Source: an uncultured Flavobacteriales bacterium (GTDB lineage Bacteria; Bacteroidota; Bacteroidia; Palsa-965). From it: a stretch of 9,889 nucleotides of DNA. The notes beneath the pieces were generated by a model that saw only the letters and a list, made by a program, of their open reading frames with translations, was not told the origin of the DNA and ran no database searches. Location: the NCBI GenBank assembly GCA_946478675.1, contig CAMLEF010000158.1, positions 1 to 9,889 of the forward strand. The letters run 5' to 3'. Position numbers and translations under genes: made by a program. Within the stretch, counting starts at the first letter, position 1, and every line of letters starts with the position of its first letter. Shown piece after piece: positions 6,892 through 9,889 of the stretch.

Positions 6892-6928
6892 ATTTCCTGT
6901 TTTTTTAGAAGAAACCCGGAAATTTTTT
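6892..6928 (+). terminator. Weak possible terminator after prfA
   Basis: ATTTCC (6892-6897) can pair with GGAAAT (6918-6923), followed by five further T (6924-6928). The stem is only 6 bp, AT-rich and has a 20-base loop, so this is marginal. An alternative bulged stem (AAACCCGG with CCGGTTT, 6912-6937) competes with it. The call rests mainly on position, 6 bases after the stop codon. Confidence 0.25.
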
Positions 6929-7020
6929 CACCGGTTTGACTTTTGGGAGCAGGTTAGTGGCAGGCCATACCCCTACTTTTCATAAAATTAATTATTGAAA
7001 ATCAGAACTTTGCAATTTTA

Positions 7021-7038
7021 ATCAAACATTTGTTTGAT
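7021..7038. promoter_or_regulatory. Operator 1 for the TetR-family regulator (proposed)
   Basis: ATCAAACATTTGTTTGAT is an inverted repeat with perfect 8-bp arms around a 2-base centre, the size and symmetry bound by TetR-family dimers. It contains the -33 TTTG (7033-7036) of the operon promoter, so binding would block RNA polymerase. It lies 33 bases before the regulator's start codon, which points to autoregulation. Binding is inferred from position and symmetry only. Confidence 0.7.
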
Positions 7039-7065
7039 AGTTAAACAATCGTTTGATTAGTTTTG
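7033..7065 (+). promoter_or_regulatory. Promoter of the tetR-tolC-emrA operon
   Basis: TTTG (7033-7036), a 21-base spacer and TAGTTTTG (7058-7065), an exact TAnnTTTG match, form the best promoter in the window. The -7 element ends only 5 bases before the GTG at 7071, so the mRNA probably starts at or within a few bases of the start codon. Both proposed operators overlap or abut it. Confidence 0.7.
7040..7057. promoter_or_regulatory. Operator 2, second copy of the 18-bp site (proposed)
   Basis: GTTAAACAATCGTTTGAT matches operator 1 at 14 of 18 positions, keeping AAACA and GTTTGAT exactly. Its own arms pair at 5 of 8 positions, so it is the weaker site. It starts 19 bp after operator 1, close to two helical turns, and fills the promoter spacer up to the -7 element. 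This suggests paired binding on one face of the DNA. Confidence 0.55.
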
Positions 7066-7070
7066 CGGCC

Positions 7071-7751
7071 GTGAACAACGAAAATCAAATAACGCCCCCC
7101 AATGATGCGACTGATAAGCAGGACTTCCTGTTGTCGGTTGCGGAAGAGCTGTTTGCCGAGCACGGCTTTGACGGCACTTCCATCCGCATGATCGCCGAGC
7201 AGTCCGGTATGAACGTGGCCATGATCTCTTATTATTTCGGATCGAAGGAGAAGATGTTCGAGGAGCTCATCGGCCGGAAAGTGGCGCATATGCGGACGCT
7301 CGCGCAGCAAATGGACGATATGAAGGATTGTGATGCCTGGCACAAGTTGGTCTACCTGGTAGAAGGTTATACCGACCGCATCATCAACAACCAGGCGTCG
7401 TTCCATAAGCTGATGATGCGGGAGATTTCCCTTCGCAAACGCCCCGCGATCGTGCAGATGATCGAAGAGCGCATCGCGACCAACATGGGGATTATCCGCA
7501 ACGTACTCACGGAAGGAATCAGCGCCGGTATTTTCCGTTCCGATATCGAATTGCCGATGCTCATCATCGTCATTTTCGGATCGATCAACCATACGGTTTC
7601 GGCGAAGAACCTGATCATGAAAATGTCCATTCTCGAAGGAAAACCGGTGGCGCTGACGCCGGAAGATCTTCGCGAAAAAGTAAAAGAAGGGCTGAAGGTC
7701 GTGCTTGCACGTTACATGCTCGTGAATCCTGCACACTACAATTTGCAATAA
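7071..7751 (+). CDS. TetR/AcrR-family transcriptional regulator of the efflux operon
   Basis: This 226-residue cytoplasmic repressor probably binds the two sites upstream of its own gene and lets go when it meets a toxic ligand. Residues about 16-62 form the TetR DNA-binding domain: a first helix DFLLSVAEELFAEHGFDGTS, then the helix-turn-helix IRMIAEQSGMNVAMISYYFGSKEKM (38-62), with the signature YYFGSKE at its end. The C-terminal part (about 65-226) is helical and ligand-specific, so the inducer cannot be read from it. The frame extends to a TTG at 7053, but that lies inside operator 2 and before the -7 element. The GTG at 7071 is the first start compatible with transcription from the promoter. 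Only 25 bases separate its stop from the TolC-like gene, which supports one transcript. Unusually for an efflux repressor, it is co-directional with and first in the operon rather than divergent, though this is common in Bacteroidota. Confidence 0.9.
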   Translation: MNNENQITPPNDATDKQDFLLSVAEELFAEHGFDGTSIRMIAEQSGMNVAMISYYFGSKEKMFEELIGRKVAHMRTLAQQMDDMKDCDAWHKLVYLVEGYTDRIINNQASFHKLMMREISLRKRPAIVQMIEERIATNMGIIRNVLTEGISAGIFRSDIELPMLIIVIFGSINHTVSAKNLIMKMSILEGKPVALTPEDLREKVKEGLKVVLARYMLVNPAHYNLQ

Positions 7752-7776
7752 CTATCTATCTCTGTTTTTATCCGCT

Positions 7777-9102
7777 ATGAAAAAACGCATACAGCTACTT
7801 TTCGCACTTGCTTCGGTTCTTCCGCTGGCGATGACCGCGCAGAATTCCCAGACGCTCACGATCAACCAGGCCGTGCAGATGGGAATGTCGAACAGCAAAG
7901 TGCTTCGCATGGACACGCTGAAGCTCGCGCAGGCACGCATCAAGCAGTCGCAGGTGAATGATGCAGCGCTGCCGAATGTGAACGTTTCTGCCGGCTACAC
8001 CCGACTGAGCGACATTACCCCGTTGCAATTCCAGTTCCCGGGCAATCCCGAGCCGGTGACGCTGTACCCGAATATTCCGAATCAGTATATACTGCACGCT
8101 TCCGTCGGCGAAAATATTTTCACGGGATGGAAGCTGAAGTATTCGATCGAATCGTACGGCTATCTTACGAAAGCTTCCGAGCTCGACGTGGCGAAAGATG
8201 AAGGCGAAGTCCGCTTCAACATCATGGCGGCGTACCTCAGCTTCGTTAAGCTTCGCCTCTCGCAGCAGATCGTCGATGAAAATATTCATGTCGCTCAGCA
8301 GCGTGTCGATGAAGTGACGTCGATGCGCGAACGTGGCATGGCGACGGACAACGACGTGCTGAAAGCGCAGCTGTATCAATCGAACCTGTTGCTTTCGAAG
8401 AGCGACATGGAAAACAGCGTGGCGGTATCGCAGTACAACCTGTGCATCCTGCTCGGTCTTCCCGAGACGACGATGATCCAGGCCGACACGACGGGACTGT
8501 TCGCAGCGATCGCTCTGCAAACCGAATCGAGCTACGAGCAGCTCGCGATCAGCAACCGCACCGAACTGCAGGCGGCCGGTGCGCGCAACCAGGCTTCGAT
8601 GAGCAATGTGAAAGTCGCGCAGTCGGTGTATTACCCGACGGTCGGTGTGTTCGCCGATTACGCTTACGATCGCCCGAACCAGCGCATCTTCCCGCCGAGC
8701 GACGAGTTCACCGCAACGTGGGATGCTGGTGTTCGACTGACGTGGAACCTCACCGGGTTGTATGCCGGCAAGCACAACATCGCCGACGCGAAAATGCAGG
8801 TGATGCAATCGCAGCTGCAAACGGACATGCTCACCGATAACATCCGCATGGAAGTTTTCCAGAATTATTCGGCAGTCGTGACGGCGCAGAACAAGCTGAC
8901 GACGCTGGATCTCGCGGTGAAACAATCGGAAGAGAACAACCGCCAGGTGAAAGCGAAATACGATCAGCAGGCTGCGCTCATGAGCGACGTGCTCGATGCG
9001 GATGCTTCGCTGCTCCAGTCGCGCGTCAACCTCGTGCTGCAGCGTGCAGAAGTGCAGCTCGCTTACAATCGTCTGCTCAAATCAACCGGAACACTGAAAT
9101 AA
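7777..9102 (+). CDS. TolC-family outer-membrane efflux channel
   Basis: This 441-residue protein should be the outer-membrane channel of a tripartite pump, joined across the periplasm to the adaptor encoded next. A signal peptide covers about 1-21 (MKKRIQLLFALASVLPLAMTA, cleavage likely before QN). Two repeated OEP halves follow, starting near LTINQAVQMGMSNSKVLRMDTLKLAQARIKQSQ (about 28-60) and near SNRTELQAAGARNQASMSNVKVAQSVYYPTVGVFADY (about 260-297). Both show the alternating long helices and aromatic strand ends (YTRL, GVFADYAYDR) expected of TolC barrels. The coiled helix near 375-441 ends NLVLQRAEVQLAYNRLLKSTGTLK, a typical family end. No N-terminal lipobox cysteine is present, unlike many NodT/OprM relatives. 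The next gene starts 42 bases after the stop codon, with no terminator visible. Substrate cannot be told from sequence. Confidence 0.93.
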   Translation: MKKRIQLLFALASVLPLAMTAQNSQTLTINQAVQMGMSNSKVLRMDTLKLAQARIKQSQVNDAALPNVNVSAGYTRLSDITPLQFQFPGNPEPVTLYPNIPNQYILHASVGENIFTGWKLKYSIESYGYLTKASELDVAKDEGEVRFNIMAAYLSFVKLRLSQQIVDENIHVAQQRVDEVTSMRERGMATDNDVLKAQLYQSNLLLSKSDMENSVAVSQYNLCILLGLPETTMIQADTTGLFAAIALQTESSYEQLAISNRTELQAAGARNQASMSNVKVAQSVYYPTVGVFADYAYDRPNQRIFPPSDEFTATWDAGVRLTWNLTGLYAGKHNIADAKMQVMQSQLQTDMLTDNIRMEVFQNYSAVVTAQNKLTTLDLAVKQSEENNRQVKAKYDQQAALMSDVLDADASLLQSRVNLVLQRAEVQLAYNRLLKSTGTLK

Positions 9103-9144
9103 TTTTTTTAATCGCGATAACAACGCAATATCCCGCTTATACCA

Positions 9145-9889
9145 ATGGAACAGAAAGACCAGGCACAGAACGAAGCCCCGCAAAAGAAAAAACGCAGCAA
9201 GCTCGCACCGATCATCCTCGCCGTACTCGTGCTCGGCGGTGGTGGCTACGCGCTGCGCACCTATATGTGGAACCAGCACCACGAATCGACGGACGATGCG
9301 CAGGTGGAAGGAAACATCAGCCCCGTGCTGCCGCGCATTTCCGGTTACGTGAACCAGATCCGTTTTGAAGACAACCAGATCGTGCACAAAGGCGACACGC
9401 TCATCACGCTCGACGACCGCGACCTGAAGATCAAAGTCCTGCAGGCAGAAGCGGCGCTCGCGAATGCGAAAGCAAACGTAGAAGCCGTTCGTGCGAATAC
9501 GACGACTTCTTCTGCCGGCATCAAAACCGCGCAGTCGAATGTGGATCTCGCCAATGTCCGCGTGAAAAAAGCGCAGGACGATTTTGCGCGCTACGATGCA
9601 TTGCTCAAGCAGAAAGCCGTAACGCAGGCACAGTTCGATGCGGTGAAGGCCGATCGTGATGCTTCGCTCTCGCAGCTCGACGTGGCGAAAAAACAACTTG
9701 AAGCCGCGCAGATACAAAGCTCAGCTTCCAACGAACAGATCAAAGTGGCGCAATCGGTGGTTGATCAGCGCCAGGCCGACCTGGACTTTGCGAAGCTGCA
9801 GCTTTCCTACGCGGTGATCACGGCGCCGATGGACGGACAAGTGTCGAAGAAGAACGTGCAGCCCGGCCAGTACGTGCAGGCCGGACAAG
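9145..9889 (+). CDS. EmrA/HlyD-family membrane fusion protein (3' end outside window)
   Basis: The first 248 codons of a periplasmic adaptor, open to the window edge, are present. A basic N-terminus (KKKRSK, 14-19) precedes one membrane anchor (about 20-37, LAPIILAVLVLGGGGYAL). The motif STDDAQVEGN (48-57) is characteristic of EmrA-type adaptors. It leads into the first half of a lipoyl-like domain (about 58-95, ISPVLPRISGYVNQI...DTLITLDDRDL). A long alpha-hairpin coiled coil follows (about 97-212, rich in Ala, Gln, Lys and Val heptads). The second lipoyl half begins at LSYAVITAPMDGQVSKKNVQPGQYVQAG. The C-terminal beta-barrel part is missing because the window ends. The adaptor would link the TolC-like channel to an inner-membrane pump, most likely an EmrB-type MFS exporter encoded next. 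ATG 9145 is the only start that leaves the membrane anchor near the N-terminus. A run of seven T or more (about 9104-9110) upstream is not preceded by a stem. Confidence 0.93.
   Translation, partial: MEQKDQAQNEAPQKKKRSKLAPIILAVLVLGGGGYALRTYMWNQHHESTDDAQVEGNISPVLPRISGYVNQIRFEDNQIVHKGDTLITLDDRDLKIKVLQAEAALANAKANVEAVRANTTTSSAGIKTAQSNVDLANVRVKKAQDDFARYDALLKQKAVTQAQFDAVKADRDASLSQLDVAKKQLEAAQIQSSASNEQIKVAQSVVDQRQADLDFAKLQLSYAVITAPMDGQVSKKNVQPGQYVQAGQ

Noticed and set aside
7795..8925. 376-codon minus-strand frame opposite the TolC-like gene, and a 235-codon one opposite the regulator (7041-7748)
   Set aside because: Both are His/Arg/Val-rich mirror readings of well-supported genes with no motifs of their own.
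1..9889. CRISPR arrays, tRNA or rRNA genes, insertion sequences, phage or toxin-antitoxin genes
   Set aside because: I looked for regularly spaced repeats, cloverleaf-like folds, transposase motifs and small paired genes and found none that hold up.

Overview
The window looks like chromosome of a member of the Bacteroidota, probably a moderately GC-rich environmental lineage such as the Chitinophagales or a relative; that rank is a guess. The evidence is a PorE/OmpA-type envelope protein with the TPR / beta-propeller / carboxypeptidase-regulatory-like / OmpA layout typical of the phylum, the long Bacteroidota form of PurM (391 aa), and several matches to the phylum's own -7 promoter element TAnnTTTG. 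All genes I accept are on the + strand.

Layout. Positions 1-87 contain no gene I can assign; they precede a strong terminator (88-124) that probably ends a gene lying outside the window. Positions 125-285 are the leader of the first gene and contain a short hairpin. An exported OmpA-family protein (286-2577) is followed by a perfect 10-bp terminator (2603-2636). Next is purM (2718-3893), ended by a CACGGAGA-type tandem repeat that also forms a terminator-like hairpin. An AT-richer gene for a PIF1/RecD-like superfamily 1 helicase follows (4004-5611). After a 200-base gap comes prfA, peptide chain release factor 1 (5812-6885), with a good -7 element 18 bases before its start. The last third is a drug-efflux type operon: a TetR regulator (7071-7751), a TolC-like outer-membrane channel (7777-9102) and the first 248 codons of an EmrA/HlyD-type membrane fusion protein (9145 to the window edge). 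An inner-membrane pump, most often an EmrB-type MFS transporter in this arrangement, is expected just beyond the window.

How the genes relate. The first four coding regions look like separate housekeeping or envelope transcription units. The last three form one unit. The TetR protein probably represses its own operon through two 18-bp sites, 19 bp apart, that cover the -33 and spacer region of the promoter at 7033-7065. Relief of repression would switch on the channel and adaptor together with the regulator.

I do not see a clearly new biological system. The signals most worth following are the duplicated operator in front of the efflux operon, the compositionally distinct helicase gene between two conserved housekeeping genes with a recognisable intergenic repeat at its left edge, and a consensus -7 element that overlaps a terminator stem in front of purM.
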